Assembly (NCBI RefSeq): GCF_016598575.1
Contig: NZ_CP066801.1
Location: forward strand, 496,001 to 560,000
DNA from: Streptomyces sp. HSG2
GTDB lineage: Bacteria; Actinomycetota; Actinomycetes; Streptomycetales; Streptomycetaceae
Length of the DNA stretch: 64,000 nucleotides
Direction: 5' to 3'
Under the pieces are notes generated by a model. The model had not been told where the DNA came from. It ran no database searches and worked only from the letters and a program-made list of their open reading frames with translations. Positions 16,407-25,876 of this stretch are shown piece by piece (the first letter of the stretch is position 1; each line of letters begins with the position of its first letter). A program made the position numbers and the translations under genes.

Positions 16407-17273
16407 ATGCCGACGTCGCCGGGTTCCTCGTCCCGTCCGTTTCGAACGAGCGTCACCGCGGCTCGGGCCGCCTGGGCGCTGGGAGCGGCGTCGGCGCTGC
16501 TGCTGACGCTGGTGGTGACGCGCTGGGGACCGTTGCTCGCGGTCGACGAGGCCGTGGCTCGGGCCACTCATGGATGGGCGGTCGGCGCGCCGGGGCCGAC
16601 CAGCGCCGCGCGGATCCTGTCCGACTGGGTGTGGGACCCCTGGACGATGCGGTTGATCTGCGCGGTGGTGGTGGTGTGGTCGTTGCTGCGGTGGCGGGAC
16701 CGCCGGCTCGCGGTGTGGCTGACCCTCGCGTGCGTGCTGGGTTCCCTGGCGCAGTTGGGCCTGAAGGCGGCGGTGGGACGCGCGCGCCCGGTGTGGACCG
16801 ACCCGGTGGACAGCGCCGAGTTCGCCGCCTTCCCGTCGGGTCACGCCATGACCGCCACCTTCGTGTGCGGCCTGCTGCTCCGGGTCCTGCGCCGTCGTGG
16901 CGCGCGGCCCGGCGTACGGCGGGCCGCGCTCGCGGTGGCCTCGGTCTCCGTGGTGGGCGTCGGGCTGACACGAGTGTGGCTCGGCGTGCACTGGGCCTCG
17001 GACGTGGTGGCGGGGTGGTCCTTCGGCGCCCTGGTGGTGGCGGTGGCGGTGCTCGTGGACCGGCGGCGCGCCATTCGGCCCGGTTGGCGTCTTCGGTGGC
17101 GCCCGCCGCCCCGAGCCTGGCCCGGGGCGGCCTTTCGAAGAGGTCGCCCCGGGCGCGCCGACACACGGGGCGGCGGGAGCACGCCCGAGGTTCGGCGGAA
17201 GCGGCGACGGCTGCGGACCCCGCCGGGCGGTCCCACGCCTCCGCCTCTCCCGCGGCGGACTCAGCGCCGGTAG
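16407..17273 (+). CDS. PAP2 family phosphatase (membrane)
   Basis: 288 aa lipid phosphatase/phosphotransferase with five or six membrane helices. All three PAP2 motifs are visible: KAAVGRARP (KX6RP), PSGHAM (PSGH) and RVWLGVHWASDVVAG (RX5HX3D). The family fold ends near residue 225; the last 60 residues are Arg/Pro-rich, and their DNA contains a 13-bp-stem hairpin (17120-17154), so the stop may be displaced. The frame overlaps the convergent LVIVD gene by 13 nt. Start ATG 16407 has a weak ribosome site and is not certain. Likely undecaprenyl-pyrophosphate or phosphatidate phosphatase. Confidence 0.85.
   Translation: MPTSPGSSSRPFRTSVTAARAAWALGAASALLLTLVVTRWGPLLAVDEAVARATHGWAVGAPGPTSAARILSDWVWDPWTMRLICAVVVVWSLLRWRDRRLAVWLTLACVLGSLAQLGLKAAVGRARPVWTDPVDSAEFAAFPSGHAMTATFVCGLLLRVLRRRGARPGVRRAALAVASVSVVGVGLTRVWLGVHWASDVVAGWSFGALVVAVAVLVDRRRAIRPGWRLRWRPPPRAWPGAAFRRGRPGRADTRGGGSTPEVRRKRRRLRTPPGGPTPPPLPRRTQRR
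17120..17154 (+). terminator. Terminator-like hairpin inside the 3' end of the PAP2 reading frame
   Basis: GCCCGGGGCGGCC (17120-17132) pairs with GGTCGCCCCGGGC (17142-17154), 13 bp with one wobble, around the loop TTTCGAAGA. It lies 119 nt before the annotated stop, after the end of the PAP2 fold. Confidence 0.45.
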
Positions 17274-18763
17274 TCGGGCTGGGTCTGGACGTTCAGCTCG
17301 CGCAGCCGGACCCGGTCGGCGGCGTCGGTGCGCGCGTCGTCGAGTCGCAGGACGTCCAGGCCCTTGACGATGTCGTTGGAGTAGATGTGGCCGTTGTAGT
17401 AGTACGCCGACCAGGAGCCACCGGTGGTGACCCGGTCGGTCGTGAGCGGCCCGCGCTCGAAGTAGGCGATCTCGACGGGGTTGTCGGAGTCGGTGAACTC
17501 CCACACCGAGACGCCGCCTTGGTACCAGGCCTGCACCATGACGTCACGGCCCTCGACCGGGATCAGCGAACCGTTGTGGGCCACGCAGTTCTCGGTCTCC
17601 GCCTGGTGGCGCGGGATCTTGAAGTAGCTGCGGAAGACCAGTTCGGCGGACCGGCCCTCTCCCACGATGTCGTAGACGCCGTCGGCGCCGCGGTTGGGGC
17701 CGATCTCCGCGTTGCAGGTGGCGCCGCCGCCACCGCCGAGTTCGTCGGTGAACACGACCTTGTCCGCGCCCTGGTTGAAGGTGGCCGAGTGCCAGAAGGC
17801 GAAGTTGACGTTGTCCTGGACTCGGTCGATCACCCGGGGCCGCTCCGGGTCCTTGATGGAGAAGAGGATGCCGTCGCCCATGCAGGCCCCGGCCGCCAGG
17901 TCCCGTGAGGGCAGCACGGTGATGTCGTGGCAGCCGGTGGTCTTGGAGACCCCGGGATTGGTGGGACCACCGGGGTTTCCGCCGCCGTCGGGGCCGTCGC
18001 CCGGGAAGAGCACCGGGAATCCGACGACCTTCGCCCGCTCGGGCGCCTTGCGCGGCACCTTGATCACGGAGATGCCGTCGTGCGGCGGCCGGCAGTCGGG
18101 GTAGGCGTCGTTCGGGCCGTAGGAGGAGACGTAGACGTATACGTCGCGTCGCTCGGGCACGAGGGTGTGGGTGTGGGAACCGCAGGCGGTCTCGACGGCG
18201 GCGACGTACTTCGGGTCGCGCTTGTCGCTGATGTCGAAGATCTTCACGCCCTCCCACGAGTCCTTCTCGGTCGCGGGCTGGGTGGTGCTCTGACAGCTGC
18301 TGTCGCTGCGCGAGGAGTCGGTGGAGAGGAACAGCAGGTCACCGGAGACGGAGATGTCGTTCTGTGAGCCCGGACAGAGCACCTGGGCCACCGTGCTGGG
18401 GGCCGCGGGGTCGCCGATGTCGAGGACGCGGAACCCGTCGTAGTTGCCGGCGAAGGCGTAGTCGCCCTGGAAGGCGAGGTCCGAGTTGGTGCCGGGCAAG
18501 GCGTCGTTGGGGATGTTGGCCAGGTGCCGGATGTTGTCGGAGTGGTCGATCTCGTCCTGGCCCGGTATCTCCCCGTTCTCGATGGCCTCCCGTACGGCGG
18601 CGCGTTCCGTCCCCAGGACCTCCCGTGAGACGGACGGGCCGTCCCCGGGGTCGGGGGTCGCGCCCGCCGGGGACGCGGTGAGCAGGGCGGCCAGCAGGCC
18701 CGCGGCGGTCGCGGCGACGCCCAGGAGTCTGCGTCGGTTCGGCGGGTGGTTCGACAGGATCAC
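17261..18763 (-). CDS. Secreted LVIVD-repeat beta-propeller protein
   Basis: 500 aa exported protein. The N-terminus has a twin-arginine-like signal (NRRRLLGVAATAAGLLAALLTA, cut after PAGA). The rest is made of propeller-like repeats of the LVIVD type: FRVLDIGDPAAPSTVAQV, VKIFDISDKRDPKYVAAV, ISVIKVPRKAPE, ILFSIKDPERPRVIDRV, VSVWEFTDSDNPVEIAYF and LDVLRLDD. A GCHDITVLPSRDLAAGAC block may form a disulfide. GTG 18763 has GGAGG 6 nt upstream. Divergent from a DUF305 lipoprotein 170 nt away; the two may act together outside the membrane. Ligand unknown. Confidence 0.87.
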   Translation of the reverse strand: MILSNHPPNRRRLLGVAATAAGLLAALLTASPAGATPDPGDGPSVSREVLGTERAAVREAIENGEIPGQDEIDHSDNIRHLANIPNDALPGTNSDLAFQGDYAFAGNYDGFRVLDIGDPAAPSTVAQVLCPGSQNDISVSGDLLFLSTDSSRSDSSCQSTTQPATEKDSWEGVKIFDISDKRDPKYVAAVETACGSHTHTLVPERRDVYVYVSSYGPNDAYPDCRPPHDGISVIKVPRKAPERAKVVGFPVLFPGDGPDGGGNPGGPTNPGVSKTTGCHDITVLPSRDLAAGACMGDGILFSIKDPERPRVIDRVQDNVNFAFWHSATFNQGADKVVFTDELGGGGGATCNAEIGPNRGADGVYDIVGEGRSAELVFRSYFKIPRHQAETENCVAHNGSLIPVEGRDVMVQAWYQGGVSVWEFTDSDNPVEIAYFERGPLTTDRVTTGGSWSAYYYNGHIYSNDIVKGLDVLRLDDARTDAADRVRLRELNVQTQPDYRR

Positions 18764-18932
18764 TGCATTCCTCCCTCGGTCCGTTCTCTCGGGAACGGGA
18801 CTTCCTCGCAGTATGGTCTTGAGCATGCACATATCAACAGGGGGTTCCCGGGCACGTGCGGACGCCCGCCGTCCGGCCACGCGCCGCACGCCCCCCGCGA
18901 CGTGCCAGCCTCGACCGTCACAGGAGGTCACC

Positions 18933-19589
18933 GTGCCCTTCCGTCCCGCGCCCCGCTCACCGCGCGTCGTCGCGGTCGCCGCCCTGGCCGCTCTCCTTCT
19001 CGCCGGTTGCGAGGGAGACGCCGACACCGACGCGGCGACGTCGGGCGAACCGGCCGTCGTCGCGCCCGGCCTCCCCGGCGAGGGCAACCGCACGCTCTCC
19101 GCCGAGGAGGCCCGGGAATCGCGCGTCGACGACGACTCGCCCAACTCGGCGGACGTGACGTACGCGAGGGACATGATCGTCCACCACGAACAGGCTCTGG
19201 TGATGACGGCGTTGGTGCCGGAGCGCGCCACGTCCGAGGCGGTGACGCGGATCGCCGAGCGGATCGCCGCGGCTCAAGGGCCGGAAATCGACGCCATGCG
19301 GGGCTGGCTCTCCGAGCACGGCGAGAAGGAGACGGAAGCGCACGGACACGACCACCACGCCGCGATGCCGGGGATGGCCACCGAGTCTCAACTGGACGAC
19401 CTCCGGGACGCCCGCGGCGAGTCCTTCGATCGGCTGTTCCTGCGGCTGATGATCACTCACCACGAGGGCGCGCTGACCATGGTCGCCGACGTCAAGGCCC
19501 AGGGGAACAACGTGCGGATCGAGGAGATGGCGGACGACGTGGTGGCGACCCAGACGAGCGAGATCGGCCGGATGCGCGCCATGCTGTGA
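18933..19589 (+). CDS. DUF305 domain lipoprotein, possible copper binding
   Basis: 218 aa. The signal peptide ends in the lipobox LLAGC, so the mature protein is anchored on the outside of the membrane by Cys. Two DUF305 half-repeats follow: RDMIVHHEQALVMTAL and RLMITHHEGALTMV, each with the family HH pair. Between them is a His/Met-rich loop, AHGHDHHAAMPGM, that could bind copper or another metal. GTG 18933 has AGGAGG 5 nt upstream. A start at 18825 is possible but adds a segment before the signal peptide. Divergent from the LVIVD protein. Confidence 0.88.
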   Translation: MPFRPAPRSPRVVAVAALAALLLAGCEGDADTDAATSGEPAVVAPGLPGEGNRTLSAEEARESRVDDDSPNSADVTYARDMIVHHEQALVMTALVPERATSEAVTRIAERIAAAQGPEIDAMRGWLSEHGEKETEAHGHDHHAAMPGMATESQLDDLRDARGESFDRLFLRLMITHHEGALTMVADVKAQGNNVRIEEMADDVVATQTSEIGRMRAML

Positions 19590-19817
19590 CCCCCGGACGC
19601 GGCGCCGTCGCGCGCGGATCGTCCGGATGCGCTTCGCTCACACCGGCCGCGACCGTGCCCGGCACGACCGGACGGGGAAGGCGCCCGACGCGTCACGCCC
19701 CGGCCGGGACGCTCTCCGTCCGCGCGGGGGACGCGGTCGCGCGGCGGCGCGCGGCACCCTGTCGAGCTGAGCGGCGCGGTGCCATGCTGGAGGAATCCCC
19801 GGGAAGGGAGTGCCGTC

Positions 19818-21152
19818 GTGCTGCGTGTGGCCGTGGTGGGTTCGGGCCCGAGCGGGTGTTACACCGCGCTGGGCATCGTGGAGCGCGATCCCACGGCCCG
19901 GGTCGACGTCCTGGACCGACTCCCCTGCCCGTACGGTCTGGTGCGCTACGGGGTCGCCCCGGACCACGAGAAGATCAAATCGTTGCAGCACACGCTGCGC
20001 GCGGTGCTGGAGCACGAACGGGTCCGGTTCCTGGGTGCCGTCCCGGTCGGGGCCGACGGTGTGTCGCCCTCCCGCGTCCGCGAGCTCTACCACGCGGTCG
20101 TGTACTGCGTGGGCGCCGCAGCGGACCGGCGCCTCGGCGTCCCCGGGGAGGATCTGCCGGGCAGTTGGTCCGCCACGGAGTTCGTCTCCTGGTACAGCGC
20201 CCATCCGGACGCGGTGGACGAGGGGTTCCTGAGGGACGTCCGCTCGGCCGTGGTGATCGGCATGGGAAACGTGGCCGTCGACGTCGCCCGGATGCTGGCG
20301 CGGCATCGGGCAGAGCTGCGCCGGACCGACATCCCCGAGGAAGCGCTCGCCATCCTGGGCGACGCGCGCGTGCGGGACATCCACGTGGTGGGCAGGCGCG
20401 GCCCGTCGCAGGCCCGGTTCACCACCAAGGAACTGCGCGAACTCGGCACCCTGCCCGACACAGGCGTCGTCGTGGACCCCGCGGAGGCCCGCCTCGATCC
20501 GGCCTACCGGGATCCCATCGGGTTGCCCGGCCCCGTCGCGCGGAACATGGCGGTCCTTCACGGGTGGACCACCCCGGCGAAGGCCCCCTCCCGGATCCGC
20601 CTGCGGTTCTTCCTACGCCCAGTGGAGGTGGTGGCCGTCCACGGGAGAGTGGGCGCGGTGCGGTTCGAACGCACCGTGCCCGACGGCGACGGCGGGGTGC
20701 GGGGCACGGGCCGCCATGTGGAGATCGAGGCACGGCTGGTCCTGCGATCGGTCGGGTACCGAGGAGTGCCACAGGCCGGACTGCCGTTCGACCCGGGACC
20801 CGGCACCGTGCCCCACCGGGCCGGACGTGTCCTGGAGGACGGGGCCGTCCTCCCGGGCGTGTACGTGGCGGGGTGGATCAAGCGTGGCCCCACCGGCGTG
20901 ATCGGGAGCAACCGCCCCTGTGCGAAGGAGACGGTGCTCTCGCTGCTGGCCGACGCCGACTCGCCGACCCGGCGCGCGCTGCCCGACGATCCACTGCCCG
21001 CGTTGCGCGCCGCGGGAGCGCGACCGGTGGAGTGGGAGGGGTGGCGTGCCATCATGCGGGCCGAGTCCCGGCTCGGCGACAGCCTGGGGCGAGGCTCCGT
21101 GAAGCTCCAGGACTGGAAGTCGCTCCTGGCCGCCGCCCGCACCACCGGCTGA
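19818..21152 (+). CDS. Ferredoxin/adrenodoxin-type NADP reductase (FprA-like)
   Basis: 444 aa flavoprotein of the adrenodoxin-reductase class, which moves electrons between NADPH and ferredoxins, often for P450s. FAD motif VAVVGSGPSGCYTALGI; then PCPYGLVRYGVAPDHEKIK, the class hallmark; NADP motif VVIGMGNVAVDVARML; VVGRRGPSQARFTTKELREL; C-terminal GWIKRGPTGVIGSNRPCAKETV. The region between the first and second blocks is shorter than usual (about 40 residues less before LYHAVVYCVGA). GTG 19818 has AAGGGAG upstream. It could serve the P450 28 kb away, but nothing here proves it. Confidence 0.88.
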   Translation: MLRVAVVGSGPSGCYTALGIVERDPTARVDVLDRLPCPYGLVRYGVAPDHEKIKSLQHTLRAVLEHERVRFLGAVPVGADGVSPSRVRELYHAVVYCVGAAADRRLGVPGEDLPGSWSATEFVSWYSAHPDAVDEGFLRDVRSAVVIGMGNVAVDVARMLARHRAELRRTDIPEEALAILGDARVRDIHVVGRRGPSQARFTTKELRELGTLPDTGVVVDPAEARLDPAYRDPIGLPGPVARNMAVLHGWTTPAKAPSRIRLRFFLRPVEVVAVHGRVGAVRFERTVPDGDGGVRGTGRHVEIEARLVLRSVGYRGVPQAGLPFDPGPGTVPHRAGRVLEDGAVLPGVYVAGWIKRGPTGVIGSNRPCAKETVLSLLADADSPTRRALPDDPLPALRAAGARPVEWEGWRAIMRAESRLGDSLGRGSVKLQDWKSLLAAARTTG

Positions 21153-21303
21153 CTCGTCCGCGCGGCTCCGTGACGGCCTCGACGTGCCGAGACGCGCCCC
21201 ACGACCTGCGAGGACGGTGAGCCTCTCGGTGGCGGCGCCGGGCCCGGGGCACACTGACCGCGGGCGGCCAGGGGCGTCGCCGAAGGCTGTGGAGGTGATC
21301 GGC

Positions 21304-22389
21304 ATGCCCGAGGTGGTACTCGCCGTGGGCACCCGCAAGGGGTTGTTCCTGGCGCGCCGTCGGAACGGCTCCTGGGAGTTCGACGAGGAGCCCCGATTCC
21401 CCGCCCAGGCCGTGTACTCGGTGGCCCTGGACACACGCGGAGAGCGTCCTCGGATGTGGGCGGGCGGGGACAGCGCGCACTGGGGCCCCTCGGTGTTCCA
21501 CTCCGACGACCTGGGCCGGACGTGGAAGGAACCCGACCGGCCGCCGGTCAGGTTTCCCGAGGACACCGGGGCCTCCCTTGAACGGGTCTGGCAGCTACAC
21601 CCGTCCGCGACCGACCCCGACGTGGTGTACGCGGGCACGGAACCCGCCGCGCTCTACCGGTCGGAGGACCGCGGGGAGACCTTCGAACTGGTCCGGGCCC
21701 TGTGGGAGCACCCGACGCGGTCACGGTGGACACCGGGGGGTGGCGGCGAGGGACTGCACACCGTGCTGACGGACCCCCGCGACGAGCGGGAGGTCACCGT
21801 CGCGGTCTCGGCGGCGGGCGTCTTCCGCAGCTCGGACGGCGGTACGAGTTGGTCGCCCTCCAACGCCGGGGTCTCGGCGGTGTTCCTCCCCGATCCCGAC
21901 CCCGAGTTCGGGCAGTGCGTCCACAAGGTGGCCCGTGACGCGGTCGACCCCGACCGCCTGTACCTGCAGAACCACTGGGGCGTGTACCGCAGCGACGACG
22001 CGGGCGCGCACTGGTCGGACATCGGCGGCGGGCTCCCGTCCACCTTCGGCTTCGCCGCCGCCGCGCACCCTCGGAGGGGCGGGACGGCGTACGTCTTCCC
22101 GATCAACGCGGACTCCGACCGCGTGCCGGCCGACCGCCGGTGCCGTGTCTTTCGCACGTCGGACGCCGGAGCGACCTGGGAGCCGCTGACGGCGGGGCTG
22201 CCACGCGAGCACCACTACGGCACGGTGCTGCGCGACGCGCTCTGTCTGGACGACCGGGACCGACCGGGCGTGTACTTCGGCAACCGCAACGGCGAGTTGT
22301 TCGCCTCGGACGACGAGGGCGACAGTTGGCGGCGGTTGGCCGCGCACCTGCCGGACGTTCTCTGCGTCCGGGCCGGCGTGGTCGCCTGA
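21304..22389 (+). CDS. BNR/sialidase-like beta-propeller protein (six Asp-box repeats)
   Basis: 361 aa, no signal peptide. Six Asp-boxes (SxDxGxxW/F) are visible: SDDLGRTW, SEDRGETF, SSDGGTSW, SDDAGAHW, TSDAGATW and SDDEGDSW, about 50-70 residues apart, giving a six-bladed propeller. It begins MPEVVLAVGTRKGLFLARR, typical of the actinobacterial WD40/YVTN/BNR-like proteins often annotated as exo-alpha-sialidase. Sialidase catalytic residues cannot be confirmed, so an enzymatic role is doubtful. ATG 21304 has GGAGG 8 nt upstream. Confidence 0.85.
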   Translation: MPEVVLAVGTRKGLFLARRRNGSWEFDEEPRFPAQAVYSVALDTRGERPRMWAGGDSAHWGPSVFHSDDLGRTWKEPDRPPVRFPEDTGASLERVWQLHPSATDPDVVYAGTEPAALYRSEDRGETFELVRALWEHPTRSRWTPGGGGEGLHTVLTDPRDEREVTVAVSAAGVFRSSDGGTSWSPSNAGVSAVFLPDPDPEFGQCVHKVARDAVDPDRLYLQNHWGVYRSDDAGAHWSDIGGGLPSTFGFAAAAHPRRGGTAYVFPINADSDRVPADRRCRVFRTSDAGATWEPLTAGLPREHHYGTVLRDALCLDDRDRPGVYFGNRNGELFASDDEGDSWRRLAAHLPDVLCVRAGVVA

Positions 22390-22454
22390 GGCGACCGGAC
22401 CTCTCGGCCTCCCGGGGGCCCGCGCCTCGACGCGGTCGCGCCGGGTCCGTCGGC

Positions 22455-23132
22455 CTAGGGAAGGCGCCAGTCGATCGGCCGGGCGCCCTGCCGCGTCAGC
22501 AGGTCGTTGGCCCGGCTGAAGGGACGGGAGCCGAAGAAGCCGCGGTCCGCCGACATCGGGGACGGATGCGCGGACTCGACGGCCGGCAGCTCGCCGAGCA
22601 ACGGTCGCAGGTTGCGCGCGTCCCGCCCCCAGAGGATCGAGACCAAGGGTTCGTCCCGCGCGACGAGAGCGCGGATGGCCTGCTCGGTGACCTCCTCCCA
22701 CCCCTTGCCGCGATGCGCGGCCGGACGGCGTGGGGCGGTGGTCAGCGCCCTGTTCAGCAGCAGCACCCCCTGCTCGGTCCACGGTGTCAGATCCCCGGTC
22801 GACGGTCGGGGGGCTCCGAGGTCGGTGCGCATCTCGCGGAAGATGTTCTCCAGGCTTCCCGGGAGCGTGCGTACCTCCGGGGCGACCGAGAAGCTCAGAC
22901 CCACGGCCATCCCCGGCGTCGGGTAGGGGTCCTGACCGACGATCAGCACACGCACGTCGTCGAAGGGCCGCTGGAAGGCCCGCAGGACGTTCGCCCCGGA
23001 CGGCAGATAGGTGCGACCGGCGGCCACCTCGGCTCGGAGGAAGTCCCCCATCGCGGCGATGCGTTCGGCCGCGGGTTCGAGGGCCTTCGCCCAGCCTGCT
23101 TCGACGAGCTCGTGCAAGGGTCGTGGTGCCAC
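22455..23132 (-). CDS. ung: Uracil-DNA glycosylase
   Basis: 225 aa family-1 UDG that removes uracil from DNA in base-excision repair. The water-activating motif [19 protein letters not shown] and the DNA-intercalation motif [20 protein letters not shown] are both intact, as is [15 protein letters not shown] 23132 is followed at once by the family N-terminus ([13 protein letters not shown]). Normal length. Single gene, no obvious operon. Confidence 0.95.
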   Translation of the reverse strand: MAPRPLHELVEAGWAKALEPAAERIAAMGDFLRAEVAAGRTYLPSGANVLRAFQRPFDDVRVLIVGQDPYPTPGMAVGLSFSVAPEVRTLPGSLENIFREMRTDLGAPRPSTGDLTPWTEQGVLLLNRALTTAPRRPAAHRGKGWEEVTEQAIRALVARDEPLVSILWGRDARNLRPLLGELPAVESAHPSPMSADRGFFGSRPFSRANDLLTRQGARPIDWRLP

Positions 23133-23393
23133 GGTCCGTCACCCTACTGGCAGGCGGCGCGCGGCGCATCCGTGCCTCCTTCGCGCATACCAGTCCTCCC
23201 CCGGGAGAGGCGTCGGCTTCCGCGTCCGTCGAGGTCCGTCGGGGCGGCGGCACCCATATGGTTCCGGCGGTGAACACCCCACCCGCCACCGAAAGATGTC
23301 GATGTCGGCGGATCCGTCCGCCACCCTTCGGACAAAACCGGACGCATCCCGCTCACCCGCCCCCTGCCCGAACGTCGGCGCGCGGACAGCCAG

Positions 23394-23399
23394 TAACAT
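23394..23399 (+). promoter_or_regulatory. -10 box (TAACAT) placed for a leaderless transcript
   Basis: TAACAT ends 8 nt before the ATG at 23408 with no ribosome site between them. Confidence 0.5.
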
Positions 23400-23407
23400 G
23401 CGGCGCC

Positions 23408-24328
23408 ATGAGCTCCCCCACTGGGCCCGCGTCCGGCCTGCCAGTACGAATGCCGCGCCCCCGCCAGTCCGGACGGCACCGCCGCCCCGAGCCCCTGGCG
23501 GCTCCAGAGGGGGCGCCCGCGCTCGTCCTCGCCGTGCCGGGCGGGCCCGACGGCGCCGCCCTGGGGCTCGCCGAGGAGGTCCTCAGCATCGCGCGTTCCG
23601 AACTGCCCGGCCTCGACGCCCGAGTCGGCTTCGTGGACGGCGACGACGCGGACCTGTCTTCTCTGCGGTCCGTGCTCGCCACGGCCACCGAGGAACGCGC
23701 CGCGCGTCGGGAGTCGGCCGCAACGGCCGGCGTCGAGGCTCCGGACGCGGACGCGCCCGTGGCGGTGGTCGTGCCCTTGCTGGCCGGCCCGGACGGCGCG
23801 TTGATGCGTCGGCTCCGGCAGGCCGTGATGGACAGCCGTGCGGCGGTCGAGCTGACCGACGCACTGGGTCCGCACCCCCTGCTGGCGGAGGCCCTGCACG
23901 TCCGCCTCTCCGAGGCGGGGTTGGCCCGTGCCGACCGGGCCCGGCTGTTCACCGTGGCGACGGCGGCGGACGGCATCATCCTCGCGTCCCTGGGCGGCGA
24001 GGAGGCCGCGCAGGCGGCCGGGATCACCGGCATGCTGTTGGCCGCCCGACTGGCGGTGCCGGTGATGGCCGCCGCGCTGGACGAGGAGGGCGCCATCGCC
24101 TCCGTGGCCGAGCGGCTGCGTTCCTCCGGCTCCGGGCAGTTGGCACTCGCGCCGTACCTGATCGGCCCGGAGATCGAGGCGACCTTGCTGGAGGAGGCCG
24201 CGAAGGAGGCCGACTGCCCCGCCGCCCAGCCACTTGGCCCCTACCCGGCGGTCGGCAAGCTGGCCCTGGGCAAGTACACGACGGCGTTGGGCATCACCCC
24301 TCGGCAGCCGGGGACGCCGACCCGCTGA
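23408..24328 (+). CDS. CbiX/SirB-like chelatase-fold protein, probably not a cobaltochelatase
   Basis: 306 aa with the two-lobed sirohydrochlorin chelatase-like fold of CbiX/SirB: PALVLAVPGGPDGAALGLAEEVL in lobe one, VAVVVPLLAGPDGALMRRLRQAV, and LGPHPLLAEALHVRLSEAGL. In true chelatases lobe one begins with a HGSR-type motif that supplies the catalytic His; here the same place reads VPGGPDG with no His. GPHP keeps the second-lobe pattern. It is likely a sensor, metal-binding or enzymatically altered relative. No heme, B12 or nitrite genes are adjacent. Confidence 0.75.
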   Translation: MSSPTGPASGLPVRMPRPRQSGRHRRPEPLAAPEGAPALVLAVPGGPDGAALGLAEEVLSIARSELPGLDARVGFVDGDDADLSSLRSVLATATEERAARRESAATAGVEAPDADAPVAVVVPLLAGPDGALMRRLRQAVMDSRAAVELTDALGPHPLLAEALHVRLSEAGLARADRARLFTVATAADGIILASLGGEEAAQAAGITGMLLAARLAVPVMAAALDEEGAIASVAERLRSSGSGQLALAPYLIGPEIEATLLEEAAKEADCPAAQPLGPYPAVGKLALGKYTTALGITPRQPGTPTR

Positions 24329-24388
24329 GACCGCGGGCCGGGCCGGCCGCCGCCGTACCGTCCCTTCGACGCCGTGGGGCTCCGCTCC

Positions 24389-25876
24389 TCAGACCGCCAC
24401 CGGCGGCAACCGCCTGCGTGTGCGCAGCGGCGCGGCGAGCCCGGCGAGCGCGCTCTCCACCCCGTGTGCGTGCGCGAGGGCGGCGCCGCCCGCCGCCGGA
24501 GGCGGCGCGGCGTGGGACGGCGCCGCGTCACCCCCCGCGAGAGCCTCCACGGCGGCCTCCACGCGACGGGAAGCGTCCCGCAGGTCGGGGAGCGCCCGCG
24601 GGTCGACCGCGGCAGCGGCCAGCGCGCCGACCTCCCGCGCGCAGTCGTCCAGGAGTGCCACCACCACGCGGGCGCGTCGCTTCCTCCCGGGCATCGGGCT
24701 GAGAGGGTGGAGCAGCGGCGCCACCGCGAGGCGGACTCGGCCGAGCGCCCGCTCCAGTTCCGCCACCCGTGCCGCGGGATCGGCCTTCGGGTCGCCGGCG
24801 AGTCGGGCGGCGACCTCCGTTGTGCAGACGTGGACACACCTCAGCGCGCGACGGACGGAGGCCTGGGTGACACCGTGCGTGGTGACCGGAAGCAGGAGCG
24901 TCACCGCGATGGCGGCGCCGAGGGCTCCCACGCCGGTCTCGGCGAGCCGCAGGGCGAGCAGCCCGGGGGTGAGCGCTCCCAGCAGCCCGTAGAGCAGCGA
25001 GGCGAGCAGGGTCACGCAGAGCGTCATCCAGGAATACGACACCGCGGCGGTGTAGAAGATCCCGAAGACGCAGAGGGCGACGAGAGCGGCTGTCGGCACC
25101 GGTGCTCCCGCCACGGGAACGGCGACGACCAGGGCCGCTCCGACTCCGACGACGGTTCCGAGGACTCGGCGGAAGCCCCGGACGAGGGTCTCCCCGCGCG
25201 AGGTGGTGCCGACGAAGATCCACCAGGTCGCCCCCACCGCCCAGTACCAGCGCTCCCCCGAGACCAGCTGTCCGACCACGAGCGCGAACCCGGCGCCGGC
25301 GGTGGCCTGGACCGCCTGACGGGTGGTGACCCGGGCCAGCCCGCGCGCGGCGGGGGGAGCCGGCACGGCGGCGGGCGGATCCCGGCGCTCGTAGCACCAC
25401 AGGCCGAATCGCGTGAGCGACGCGACCCCGAGCGACAGCAGCACCGCCGCGTACAGCTCGGGCAGGCGACCCGGGCCGGCGTCGAGGAACTGGGCGACGA
25501 AGTACGTCATGAACGCGAACACACCCAGGCTGTGGCCACGCGGACCCCAGCGGCGCGCGTAGACCCCGACCCCCACGACCGCCAGGAAGGTCAGGTCGCG
25601 GGCCACGGGGTCGGCGTGGAACACCGCGGCGGCGGCCAGCAGCGGCAGGCCCACCACCGGCAACAACGCGGTGGTGACGGCCTGGGACCGGATCGTGGTG
25701 TCGGTCACCGTGAAGAGGGCGAGGAGGGCGGCGAGGCCCCCGGTGATCGCACCGACCGTCGAGTGGCCGGCCAGGCCGGAGGCGACGACGGCCAGCACGA
25801 CGCCGAGCACGCCCCGGGTGGCGAAGCGCAGCCGGGCACGGCCCGGATCCGGGGCCGCGAAGACCTTCTTGAGCAC
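24389..25876 (-). CDS. FUSC family (aromatic acid exporter-like) membrane protein
   Basis: 495 aa. The N-terminal half has about five to six membrane helices (GVLGVVLAVVASGLAGH, LAALLALFTVTD, VTTALLPVVGLPLLAAAAV, FLAVVGVGVYARRWG and others) and the second half repeats the topology after residue 190, as in FUSC/YccS proteins. WYWAVGATWWIFVGTTSRGETLVRGFRRVLGT is the typical conserved membrane segment with the RGxxRxxGT motif. The last 130 residues are cytosolic and helical. GTG 25876 has GAGGGGA upstream. It is divergent from an Lrp-type regulator 203 nt away that may control it. Confidence 0.85.
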   Translation of the reverse strand: MLKKVFAAPDPGRARLRFATRGVLGVVLAVVASGLAGHSTVGAITGGLAALLALFTVTDTTIRSQAVTTALLPVVGLPLLAAAAVFHADPVARDLTFLAVVGVGVYARRWGPRGHSLGVFAFMTYFVAQFLDAGPGRLPELYAAVLLSLGVASLTRFGLWCYERRDPPAAVPAPPAARGLARVTTRQAVQATAGAGFALVVGQLVSGERWYWAVGATWWIFVGTTSRGETLVRGFRRVLGTVVGVGAALVVAVPVAGAPVPTAALVALCVFGIFYTAAVSYSWMTLCVTLLASLLYGLLGALTPGLLALRLAETGVGALGAAIAVTLLLPVTTHGVTQASVRRALRCVHVCTTEVAARLAGDPKADPAARVAELERALGRVRLAVAPLLHPLSPMPGRKRRARVVVALLDDCAREVGALAAAAVDPRALPDLRDASRRVEAAVEALAGGDAAPSHAAPPPAAGGAALAHAHGVESALAGLAAPLRTRRRLPPVAV

